A program made the position numbers and the translations under genes. A DNA stretch of 64,000 nucleotides, taken from NCBI RefSeq assembly GCF_032854445.1, contig NC_088304.1, positions 16,753,704 through 16,817,703 on the forward strand, in the 5' to 3' direction. This stretch comes from Liolophura sinensis. Lineage: Eukaryota > Mollusca > Polyplacophora > Chitonida > Chitonidae. The first letter of the stretch is position 1. Every line of letters starts with the position of its first letter. Shown here piece by piece: positions 13,431-21,771 of this stretch. The notes under the pieces were generated by a model. That model did not search any database. It was not told the DNA's origin and saw only the letters and a list, made by a program, of their open reading frames with translations.

Positions 13431-13640
13431 GCTGCTCTATATAGAAAGGGTCGCGACGTGTATTCAAATGGAGATTCTTTTCTTGCGGGGTGATATCTGC
13501 ACCTCGTGCATGCGGCGTAATATCTGCACCTCGTGCATGTGCTGTATAGCGGCTGCGCCTCACGCGTAGCAGCACTAGCACTGCAAGGCTGCCAGCACCT
13601 AATAACGCCAGGGGCGCCCTCCAGTGGGTGATTTGATGTG
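13411..13640 (-). CDS. Small transmembrane frame with a short peptide repeat (element 1)
   Basis: This minus-strand frame overlaps the 3' end of the capsid-like gene in another frame and ends inside the start of the next gene. It contains a clear hydrophobic segment (LALLGAGSLAVLVLL), a basic stop-transfer cluster (RVRRSR), and a tandem HARGADITP peptide repeat encoded by two near-identical 30-bp DNA copies near 13,490-13,545. It could be an independent small membrane protein or a tail joined to the capsid-like frame by a lost frameshift. I saw no clear ATG start. Confidence 0.35.
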
Positions 13641-14870
13641 CCTTTGTAGAATCCGTCCATGATCACATAGAGATATACGTTCAACACGCCGGGATCTCTC
13701 TCTTTTGTCACCTGTATCGTAATCCCCTCGCTGGCGTTCATCACGCGCCTCCCACTGTCATGCAGCTCGTCATCGTCGCTTGGCCGGAGGTCAAGCCAGA
13801 AGGCGTGCTTGTGCGTCAAGAACTCTTTCAGGAAGACGTCTGCCAGGCCTAAGTCTTTAACGACCTTGGCCACCTCAGGGTCCCGCTTCCGTAGGGGTGA
13901 GCTGGCGAAGAACCTCTTGACCTCGCCCCATTGCTGGTACGCCCGCATGCCCTAGCTGTACAGCTGATTGGGGACCCCTTCTATTGTGACTTCTACTTTG
14001 GTGATCTTCGGGTTGTAGGAGGATTCCGACCTCCTCTTACACGGGGTTTCTTTAGTCTCGAACAGCATGAGGATGCCCTTCATTGATCTCGCGGGCGTGT
14101 TCAGGTTTATGTTCCAAAGAGTATCAGACTTGTCCTTCACAAACTTTCGGTAGCCGAGGACGCGATCATGCAGAATTGAGACGCCCCCGGCAAACTGGGT
14201 GCGGATCTGTCTAGCGAGCTCCTCATCGGTGACCATATCGAACTCCAGGCTGATGTTGTCGATGGTGTAATTCGCGTCGGCATCGTCTGTTGACTGGATG
14301 ACCCGGCTGTAATCGTTGAACGTCAGTTCGTACTCCAGTCGGTCGGCCAAGGCGCTATGGTAGAATGGCATGTGGCTATCTAGAAGCTCAAAGTCTAGCG
14401 GGATGTGGAACCGGCTGCCAAAGGCGCTAGCGATGGCATTTTCTCCAGCATCGTCGTCACTTGCATCCTCCGCTCCGACTCGAAGTTTAAGCTTGTTTTC
14501 GCTGCCGATGCCTTGGTAGGCCGCATTCTGCCGTTCGTTTTTGGTCAGCTATAAGTCGCCGTAGCAATGAAACACATCAGAGTCGTCGATGGACATTACC
14601 TCATTCCCGCTGATTTTGATCGTGGTTTTCTTGACTACTGCGCGTCCGAGATTCTCGACCACTGTGTCGTTCGGGTCGGATGAATTGATCGTGATCGAGA
14701 AGGCCAAGCGCACGGTACCGGGCACAATGACGTCATTTGGGCCGAGGTTGGGGAAGCGGACTAAGAGTTGTTAATTCTGGTCGATCGTACTCGGGCTGTT
14801 GGTGAGGACCAAGGACTGCCGTACACCTTCTACCCCCCCAGGCTTACGGAGTGTTCTGAAAGGGTTTAGC
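13560..14870 (-). pseudogene. Capsid-like structural protein, three in-frame stops (element 1)
   Basis: One minus-strand reading frame runs from about 14,870 to about 13,560 and is interrupted by only three stops: TAA near 14,773, TAG near 14,550 and TAG at 13,949-13,951. Text on both sides of each stop stays in the same frame. The product would be about 430 residues, rich in beta-type segments. Recognisable stretches include LVRFPNLGPNDVIVPGTV, SDTLWNINLNTPARSMKG and NPKITKVEVTIEGVPNQLYS. The size, composition and position among other structural-looking genes suggest a major capsid protein. That is inference, supported by my recollection of a recurrent conserved family; I cannot confirm a jelly-roll fold. 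The gene is divergent from the plus-strand gene starting near 14,934. Confidence 0.5.
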
Positions 14871-14933
14871 CTGCGTCCGTATGCATCCATTGTTGTATTG
14901 AAGGCATACCTTGCAATGTTCAATACGAGGATT

Positions 14934-16256
14934 ATGGCAGGCTATGACTTTGATAACCAGGCGTACGACGCCAGAGAGGACAACGCCCAAGACGATGCCG
15001 GAGAGGAGAACAACATCGACGACGAGCGGACCCCTCTTCTTGCAGGTAATAATGTTCCCTAGCAACTAAGCTTTGATAATGAGTTCCTCAAATCCCCAGA
15101 AGGAAGGATATTAGCGCAAGCCGTTAATGATTATTAGAAAAACTTGGAGGAGATGGATGGCCTCCCCCCAAAAGTCTCAAACGCTATTACATGAATTTTG
15201 AGATTAGCGAAGAAGGGAAAGTGCGACTCAAGGATTACCGCGATGTGAAAATCATCCACAAACGAAGAGGTGGACCGCGAGTCCTCACATCAATCGCCAA
15301 CCGAAAAGGAGGGGGTGATGTTATTCGACTGGCCCTGGGCTTTGAAAACTGGAGAAAGACAATCCAGCCATCGTTGGATCCGACAGCAGTCGCAGCCCTG
15401 GAGACAGCGAGTTCAGAACTCGGTGCCTCGGCCGCCGAGGTAGATACCATGGAGCTGAAGGATTTAAACCAAGCAGCGAAAAAGGCCGCTGATGCTGTCC
15501 ACACACTGGAAACAAGCTTGACGGATAGTGAGGTCGGGCGGGCTCTTGAAACGATAAACGACCCTCCTCTTCCCATGCGAGAACTTCTGGGGCTTGACAA
15601 GGCACTGCAAAACTCGGAAGGCGAACACGCGAATAACCTCGCCAAGCTGTCAAGTCTCGATAATTACATCGCAAAACAAAAACAGAAGTTGGAAGAGGCC
15701 ACTGATGAATTCTACCGGATAAGGAATCTCGAGGACAAGAGGGTGGCCCGGCTCGAAGCAGCCTCTTTAACGGCCGAAGCCCTGCGAACGTGAATACGCC
15801 GCATCAAGCAGACGGTCGATCGCATCCTACACACGGATACCAGTCTGGCCGAGCTTGTCCGCACCCTCTTCCGGGAGCAGGGAATAACTGTGGTCTCCAT
15901 TCTCACGGCAATTGGGATGGCGATCTCGACACTGGGGCTAACGATAAAGTTGGCGCTGACTGGCGGGTCCGGCGGGGGGCATCCAGCCAACGCCACCTCC
16001 ATCAGACGGCCGTGGTCTTAAAGAATGGGTGAAAAAGCATCTCCAGTCCCTGGCGCGCGCCCTTGGCAGGCTGGCTGGGAAGGCTGCTGCTGCGATTCCG
16101 TGTATTATTGGCAGTATTGTGTCCTGGCTACTGAACCTTCTCGGGAAAGCGGCTGGGTGGCTGGCCGATAATGCCTGGGCTCTATTCGTCGCAGTAGGTG
16201 GCCTAATGCTCGTGGCTGTTCGCAAGTATATAACACATAGTCCACAGCAGCAGTAA
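14934..16256 (+). pseudogene. Coiled-coil protein with C-terminal hydrophobic segments (element 1)
   Basis: Possible start MAGYDFDNQAYDARED at 14,934, giving an acidic N-terminus. Frameshifts and stops follow before the main open frame (15,191-15,793), which is helical and coiled-coil-like. An in-frame TGA at 15,791 interrupts it and the same frame continues through a conserved-looking segment (RTLFREQGITVVSIL) and a hydrophobic stretch rich in Ala, Ile and Leu, then a Gly-rich linker. A frameshift near 16,015 leads to the last part (to 16,256), with two more hydrophobic segments (IPCIIGSIVSWLLNLLG and WALFVAVGGLMLVAV). The product would be about 430 residues, membrane-anchored at its C-terminus. 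I recall this architecture as recurrent in invertebrate virus-like elements; its role is unknown. Confidence 0.5.
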
Positions 16257-17514
16257 GCCGATACCAACCCCAGCGACGACGATGGCTGTCTTCTCCGCAT
16301 CGTGATTCTTTTGCTTTGGAAAAAGGGGTTCTTGTTTGCCTTCGGCGGCAGCAACATGCTGAACGCGCGCGGTGGGTGGTGGGACGCTTTCTTGTGGTTC
16401 AACGATCCCGTGGGAAGGTGCGCGCTTGTGCAAAGTGGGCGGTACTTTAGCGTTCACACCCTCATTGGCGCCTAGCTTCTGGTCCTCTGTGGCCACGGCG
16501 ATTTTGTTGTTGTAGTTCGCCACATGGCCGATCTGCAGAAGCATGTCGCTGGGGGCCATATATAGGCCTATGCCACACACAAAGTCTACAGCGCTCCCGG
16601 CATACTGTAGCACGTCCTAGTAGCGTTTGATAGCAGACGGAAGGTCGATCGGAGAGGAAATAGCGTCTTCAACGTTTGCGGCAAACTGTTTTTGGCGCGT
16701 CGAAGGCTGTGCCCGTGCCTATAATACGCCTCCCTGTTTGCGCTTGGGCGCCTAGAATAGCCCACACGTATGTCCGGATGGAATCGTTTAGGCACTCTAC
16801 GCCCGGCAGCGTGAATCCTTGGGATTTGTCGACAATGAACGCCGCCCAAGCCTCCTCGGCGTCCTGCTGGATGTAGTCGACGTGGAGCGCTGTAGGCTTT
16901 CTAGAGAACGACATCCTTCTCGGAACGAAGGTCCCATCGGCAATGGGGCTGTAGCCCGTTCTCGTGATACAGAAATATGCCACTCCGAGGCCGTGTTTCA
17001 CCCTCCTGCGCCTCCAGTCTGTGAGCGCATCTACGCGGAACTCCCTACAAATCCTCTCATAGGCCCTCTCGTCGTGGGGGTTTTTGAATGTCGCCCACGC
17101 TCTGTCTTGCGGCTGGGGGGCCTGGATCTCTTCCAAGATCCGCCTAACTTGGTAATACACATGGAACGTGTACAGGGCCCTTATTTGTTGGTCGGGGGCG
17201 AGAAGATGGTCTTTTGCAGAGACGCCACAGCCCGTGGTTGCGCACCAGACCGCGAAGTTCATTTGGTTCTGCCAGAATTGCATTGGATTGGTGTTCCAGG
17301 CCCGAATAATTTCATTGTCGGTTATCTTTGGCAGCCGGTACTTGGCCAGCACATCTGTGAACTGGACCAGAAAGGCCCTCTTTTCATCGATGTAGATGTC
17401 AAATCGCGTGAGCTGCTCTGCGTGGGTTTGGATACTATGAAATGCTCCGGCCTTGTACGTGGCCTCTCTATTGAACCTGTAAGCCTCGCTGTTCACCGTG
17501 GCTAAAATGTTCAT
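16203..17514 (-). pseudogene. Unknown ~430-aa protein with C-terminal membrane anchor (element 1)
   Basis: Starts MNILATVNSEAYRFNREA at 17,514. The N-terminal 280 residues form a continuous frame to about 16,677, mixed alpha/beta and Trp/Tyr-rich. A frameshift in an A-run near 16,690 and a TAG near 16,620 follow; the frame then continues as a segment containing VDFVCGIGLYMAPSDMLLQI and a Pro-rich, low-complexity stretch. It ends with a single hydrophobic anchor (about 16,215-16,285). The 3' end overlaps the convergent plus-strand gene by about 50 bp. Its start codon overlaps that of the divergent gene at 17,507. I do not know the function; a surface or capsid-associated virion protein is one guess. 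Confidence 0.5.
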
Positions 17515-18169
17515 CACACAGACTGACATTCTAAATGGGGCACAGCACACGTTGCCTCATGCCCTTAACAACCTCGACGGCCGCCTTAAAACCGCCCTTC
17601 GCGAGATAACATTCTACCAAACCTGGGTGAATATCCCCTCCGGAGTGGGTTTCTTGCTTGATCGCAAACATGTTGAAGTGCCAGAGGGCTACTACAATGT
17701 CTGTATGCTGGACAAGGGTATATTCCGCCCGCACGGGGTTTCTTTGAAAATGAATGAAGCAACGGGCCGCCTAGTCCTTACCCTCCCTAGAAATACCACC
17801 AGATCGCTCGCGTGGCTTGCCCCAATCTTAGGGTTCCGAGACGGGAAGAAGGTTATCTGGGGGACTGTGGAGGGTAAAAATCTACCTAACTTGGTCACAC
17901 ACAAAGAAGTCTTCGTGCCTTTGGATGAACTAAGCACCTCAGAAAACGTGAGAATAACCTCAGACTTCGGTGGCGGTTCCACACTACTTAAAGCCATCGC
18001 CGTGACTGCTGAAGGGATTAACTGCGGGAAGACGGTTTCATTTCCCAACCCACAGTACAAAGTTTTGCGCGCCGACTATATAACGCACTTGACCGTGGCA
18101 CTTTTTGACAAAGACGGCAAGTATATGCGTGCCTGTATCTGCGTGCCTGTCTTTAAGCGACTTGGCTGA
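17507..18169 (+). CDS. Unknown 220-aa beta-rich protein, frame intact (element 1)
   Basis: An uninterrupted frame from MFITQTDILNGAQ (a further in-frame ATG lies at 17,498) to the TGA at 18,167-18,169. The composition is beta-rich with conserved-looking blocks: RKHVEVPEGYYNVCML, LAWLAPILGFRDGKK, VTHKEVFVPLDELSTSENV and a C-terminal hydrophobic/charged strand. This pattern recalls small structural proteins found in other invertebrate virus-like elements, perhaps a vertex or minor capsid protein, but I cannot name the family. It is the longest intact gene of the block. The stop overlaps the next ATG in TGATG, suggesting coupled expression with the following gene. Confidence 0.5.
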   Translation: MFITQTDILNGAQHTLPHALNNLDGRLKTALREITFYQTWVNIPSGVGFLLDRKHVEVPEGYYNVCMLDKGIFRPHGVSLKMNEATGRLVLTLPRNTTRSLAWLAPILGFRDGKKVIWGTVEGKNLPNLVTHKEVFVPLDELSTSENVRITSDFGGGSTLLKAIAVTAEGINCGKTVSFPNPQYKVLRADYITHLTVALFDKDGKYMRACICVPVFKRLG

Positions 18170-18946
18170 TGCGTCGGAGTTCGAACTTTAAGGCCAGGAA
18201 GGTAAAATCTACGCCTTCCAGTTTCAAAGTGGCAAGTACAACTGCAAAAAGATTACAGGAGGGGGGGGGGGCAAGCAGAACCTACCACGTTTGCTTCACT
18301 TGAAGATGTCTCATCCTCCGTAGAGCAAGAGCGCAGGTCTCCGTCTGAGGTGATTGAAGAACAAAAACTCTCATTAATTCGCTTTGAAGACCGCTTTATT
18401 CTTACCAGAGCTTGCGACACCGATTGGTTGATAGATGTGAAGGTGACCCCGATGACGGTCGAGGCCACCGTGATCGATATGAAAAAAGTTTTCAACTCCG
18501 GAATCTCTTTCGTGTCGTACATACCAACCAGCCGCTGTCTTCTAGATTGGGACAGAAGAGGCCGCTTCGCACTAATAGCGCCGCCGGGTGTAGAGAACAT
18601 ACGTCTTACCTCGCAAACCGATTTTAGGCCCGCACTACCACTAAACCCTGGATCTATACTTATTTTCGACCTCCTACTTGGCGCGAGCAGTCGCCGTTGC
18701 ACCTTGATTACCAGGGTGAAAATAAGGTGGCCTGTAGGTCACAATGGAAAGGATCTGAGACTTATGATCAAATTACAGGCCCAGGGCGACCCAGTCATCC
18801 GGAGCTCTCTCGAGGATATACAAGTCGTCACAGGGGGCGTTTTAAATCTCGATGAAATCTTTTTAGACTGCGTTATAAGCCTTCACCGCTTTCGTGTTAG
18901 TAATCCCGACGACAATTTAGAGCTTACCGACGTTATTGATTCGTAG
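18169..18946 (+). pseudogene. Unknown protein, frameshifted in a poly-G run (element 1)
   Basis: The ATG at 18,169-18,171 overlaps the preceding stop. A very basic, Ser/Thr-rich N-terminus (MRRSSNFKARKVKS) leads into a run of 12 G at about 18,260-18,271. After the run the ATG frame soon stops, while another frame continues openly to the TAG at 18,944-18,946. The open part holds an acidic, Ser-rich linker (EDVSSSVEQERRSPSE) followed by a beta-rich domain of about 200 residues without motifs I recognise. The run is either the site of a decay frameshift or of slippage; the sequence alone cannot decide. Function unknown. Confidence 0.4.
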
Positions 18947-18956
18947 GACGGACAAT

Positions 18957-19673
18957 ATGGGACGACTGTACCCGACGATCTTTGATGAAAACCCCTTGCC
19001 GCCGGACGGTGCGGCGCCGACGATTTTACGGATGACCACTCCTTGGCCCCGACCGCGCCGACGATTATGGTTGAAAACCCCTTGGCCTCCACCGCTCTGC
19101 CGGAGAGCGTGGCGCACGCCCATCGTCTGCAGTATATTAGCGAAATACAGAGGCAGCTTGAATCTGAGCGAGATCTCCGCCGGCCTTGTACAAAAGTACT
19201 GGCGCGGTGTCTTGGCCACCGAGGCCCTTCATTCAGCCATGCTCACGGCCGGTTTGGGCCTAGTGGTTGCAAGTGTGGGACTACTCACAACGATAATTGC
19301 AACCCCTGCTGTCTTGGCCATGGAAGCTGCGGTTATAGCTTGCGGTGTCTTAAATATCGCCGGAAAATTCGTTAGCCGCTGACTTCACGCAAAGGCCAAG
19401 AAACATAACGATATATGGCTGTTGGCTGAGGCCAAACTTAACAGCATCCGTGCGCAGGTATCTACGGCATTATCTGATGGTGTTATTTCGGACGTAGAGT
19501 TCAAGCAAGTCGTTTAGGAGCTCAAGAACTACTCTGATCTGAAGCAGGAGATACGCGCTAAGTCTCGTAAGGCTTTCAACGCCGTAGAGATCGATGAAAG
19601 CACGAAAAAACAGCTTATAGATCGCGGCCGAAAACTGGCTCGGCATGAGCTTAAAAATGCTCTTTCCGAATGA
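18957..19673 (+). pseudogene. Helical protein with central hydrophobic hairpin (element 1)
   Basis: Possible start MGRLYPTIFDENPL at 18,957, with a near-repeat of the ENPL motif about 40 codons later in another frame. After a frameshift near 19,180 the frame shows a hydrophobic region of two segments (MLTAGLGLVVASVGLLTTII and AVLAMEAAVIACGVLNI) and then a charged helical tail rich in Lys and Glu. In-frame stops lie at 19,380-19,382 (TGA) and 19,516-19,518 (TAG), and the frame ends at 19,671-19,673. Two membrane segments followed by a helical tail suggest a membrane-active or scaffold protein. I recall related proteins in coral genomes; the role is unknown. Confidence 0.45.
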
Positions 19674-19873
19674 TGTTCTGGGGAGGTGCCCAGGGCAACC
19701 CCCATGCTATGTTTCGAGAGCCCCGGGGGCAGGGCATTAGCCAGGATGTGACAGTAGGGCGTCCAAAAGGCAGGGGTTTTGGGGGCCGCCGCTTGAGGCC
19801 CCCGTAAATAAGCAGGGGTCTGCCGTCGGAGACATTTTATCGCCACTGTATCATTGAAGATAAAGGCGTTTTA

Positions 19874-20700
19874 ATAGCTTTAATTGCTATTATATATCAC
19901 TGGAAATAATGTATTACTATTGGACCCCAAGAAATTGACTGTTTTTAGGGGCACCCAATATATCACACTTTTCCCACCAATGACTGACACGGAGTGCGAA
20001 TCACTAAAAAGAGTACATAAATTTTATATTAAACTATGTAAGTTTACAATCTGTTATACTTTGGACAACCAAGTGTGAAACAGGAGGTAGAAAAACAAAT
20101 AGAACTGTAAAATACACAATTCAATAGAGATGCAAGGAAAACAATGGCAATTTGGCACAGCAGTTCTGACAGTTCAAGTGTGAATGCTGTGAATCAGGAG
20201 GTCGAAATAAATAAACTGTGAACAATAAAATACACAAAAATACATATAAAAGGAAAACAATCAAAATGCATGGTAATTTGGCACAGCAGGTGCATGTCAC
20301 TCACACTTACACTACTTCACATTAAAATGCAACGGAACCAAATCAGAATACAGTATACATAGCTCTTACAACTGAGACTGAGAACAGGCAAAATTATCAC
20401 CACTGAATCTGTGACTGTCACTCACTAAAAAGAGTAGTGGCACCAATCACCATACGATTTGAGCAGCTAAGTCACAGTAGGTAGAAATAAACTTTGTAAA
20501 ATACAAAAAACAAAACAAAACAAGAAAGAATTCAAATACATGTACTATCAGTCACATATCTATGTCGAGAAATTAACTTTTGGCACAGTGACACAGTAGT
20601 GCATGCCAAACATCATTTCTGTCATCTGAATACATATATGAATACACTTTGAAAAGTTACATGTTAGAAAAATATTCACAATCTAGTATACATACATATA
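19874..20700. repeat. AT-rich non-coding segment with diverged ~113-bp tandem repeats
   Basis: No gene is supported. A phrase of the form CAGGAGGTAGAAA...AACTGTAAAATACAC recurs near 20,078, 20,195 and (more diverged) 20,475. A second phrase, AGGAAAACAAT...AATTTGGCACAGCAG, recurs near 20,135 and 20,255. The spacing is about 113 bp. The base composition is much more AT-rich than the adjoining gene block. Confidence 0.5.
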
Positions 20701-20862
20701 ATGTTAATACACTTTGAAACAGTGTACTGGTCTGTGGGATGGGACTCGCCGTAAAAAAATGTTGATTCAAAATTTTGCCCGTCAAAAATACTGGATTGCC
20801 CGCCCAGTTGGACGGGTGGACGGGTGTCTGGCTAGCCTGGTGCCAGGGGGTAAAAAAAATCT

Positions 20863-20960
20863 GCCCAGTGTGGGGCTCGAACCCATGGTCCAAAAAAGCA
20901 AAAGGCCTGGTTTTTAGCTCAACCTGTTACCAATTAACCACCACCCTAACGGCGGGCTCC
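20863..20960 (-). repeat. tRNA-like SINE head
   Basis: On the minus strand a GGTTAATTGGTAACAGG box A-like segment is followed about 55 bp later by GGGTTCGAGCCCC, a good box B. The region between cannot be folded into an intact tRNA by eye, and a unique-looking tail follows, so I call a tRNA-derived SINE rather than a functional tRNA gene. Confidence 0.45.
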
Positions 20961-21002
20961 GGATTTTTTGCGCTAGCGACCCGCCGTTAGGGGGGGTTAA
21001 TT
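20932..21002. repeat. Inverted repeat with 13-bp perfect stem, extendable to ~24 bp
   Basis: The segment 20,944-20,956 (CCCTAACGGCGGG) is perfectly complementary to 20,980-20,992. The match extends outward through AATTAACC on both arms with small gaps. It overlaps the box A side of the tRNA-like segment. It may be a terminal inverted repeat remnant or a foldback. Confidence 0.6.
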
Positions 21003-21600
21003 GGAGTTGACACATCCCACTACCTTTGGGCCATCTACAACACCCCTTGGTAAGATCTCTCTGCCACAGAAACTGTCGAAAGTTGCAGAGATTCCTTAGA
21101 AATGCGTAGAGCCCGGTGCCATATGCAGGTAATGTATTCATATACTACATATACAGGAGACCAAATCCGGATTTGAGATAGCAAACATCCCCTTATACAT
21201 GTAGTACATGAATACGCCTCTTACACACAGCGCCTTTCCCACCTCTGTCAGCCGACTGAGCTATATCCCACGACCCACGAAACATGGGCTAAATTGGAAG
21301 CATTTTTCCGCATAAACAAAATATCTCCAATCCTCCTAAAAAAATACCGGATCTTATCAAACAAGACACGCTGAAAAAGCCTGTCACATTTATTTTTCAT
21401 AAAAAACCGTAGTTTAGCCCCTCTCCTGGGGATAAAATCAGCTGAATCACCCTGTCGTGCAACACAGCCGGCCTATATATAGACTATACGCCTTATCTAT
21501 TAAATGCCAACTAGGTCGCCTCATATCAGTGTGTATGTGTGTAGGCTAGACTTGCAAATAAGCGTGTACCCCTTGGCTGGGGAAGCAGGGAAAGGGGGGT

Positions 21601-21770
21601 GGGAGCCTCTATTTTTTATGGGGAGAGCCCCAAGGGGAGGGTGCGTCAGAACCTATAGTGTGTATGCTACCCCCCAGATGCAAAGAAAGGAATAGGGGCT
21701 GGGAGCCTCTATTTGTTATGGGGAGGGCCCCAAAGAAAGGGTGCGCCAGAACCCCTATTCCCTATACTAC
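21601..21770 (+). repeat. Two ~70-bp direct repeats, 100-bp period
   Basis: GGGAGCCTCTAT...TTATGGGGAG..GCCCCAA starts at 21,601 and again at 21,701 with about 85 percent identity by eye. The second copy ends exactly where the satellite unit resumes (about 21,772), so it marks the right edge of the inserted block. The stretch 21,003-21,600 holds nothing else I can identify except a tRNA box A-like motif near 21,245-21,262 on the minus strand. Confidence 0.55.
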
Positions 21771-21771
21771 T

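Larger units (their letters stand above)
11618..21771. mobile_element. Virus-like integrated DNA block splitting the satellite array
   Basis: The array unit breaks at about 11,617 and the same unit resumes at about 21,772 roughly 35-40 bp further along its consensus, so this block looks like an insertion with a small target loss. The left 8 kb (to about 19.67 kb) is GC-richer than the array and carries at least nine decayed genes on both strands; the right 2 kb is AT-rich and apparently non-coding. The gene set is an integrase, small membrane proteins, a capsid-like protein, a coiled-coil membrane protein and unknown proteins. It resembles a mid-sized eukaryotic linear DNA virus or Polinton-like element without a polymerase. 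I recall similar proteins recurring in cnidarian and lophotrochozoan assemblies, but that is memory and unverified. I found no terminal inverted repeats by eye. Confidence 0.6.

Noticed and set aside
14589-14774. Plus-strand 61-codon frame starting MDITSFPLIL
   Set aside because: It is the antisense shadow of the capsid-like gene, which has stronger conservation-like features.
15235-15674. Minus-strand frames of 117-136 codons
   Set aside because: Antisense to the coiled-coil gene; Arg/Ser/Pro-rich composition is typical of shadow frames.
16819-17505. Plus-strand 228-codon frame
   Set aside because: Antisense to the 17,514-16,203 gene; no motif, and the opposite strand gives a more protein-like composition and consistent neighbours.
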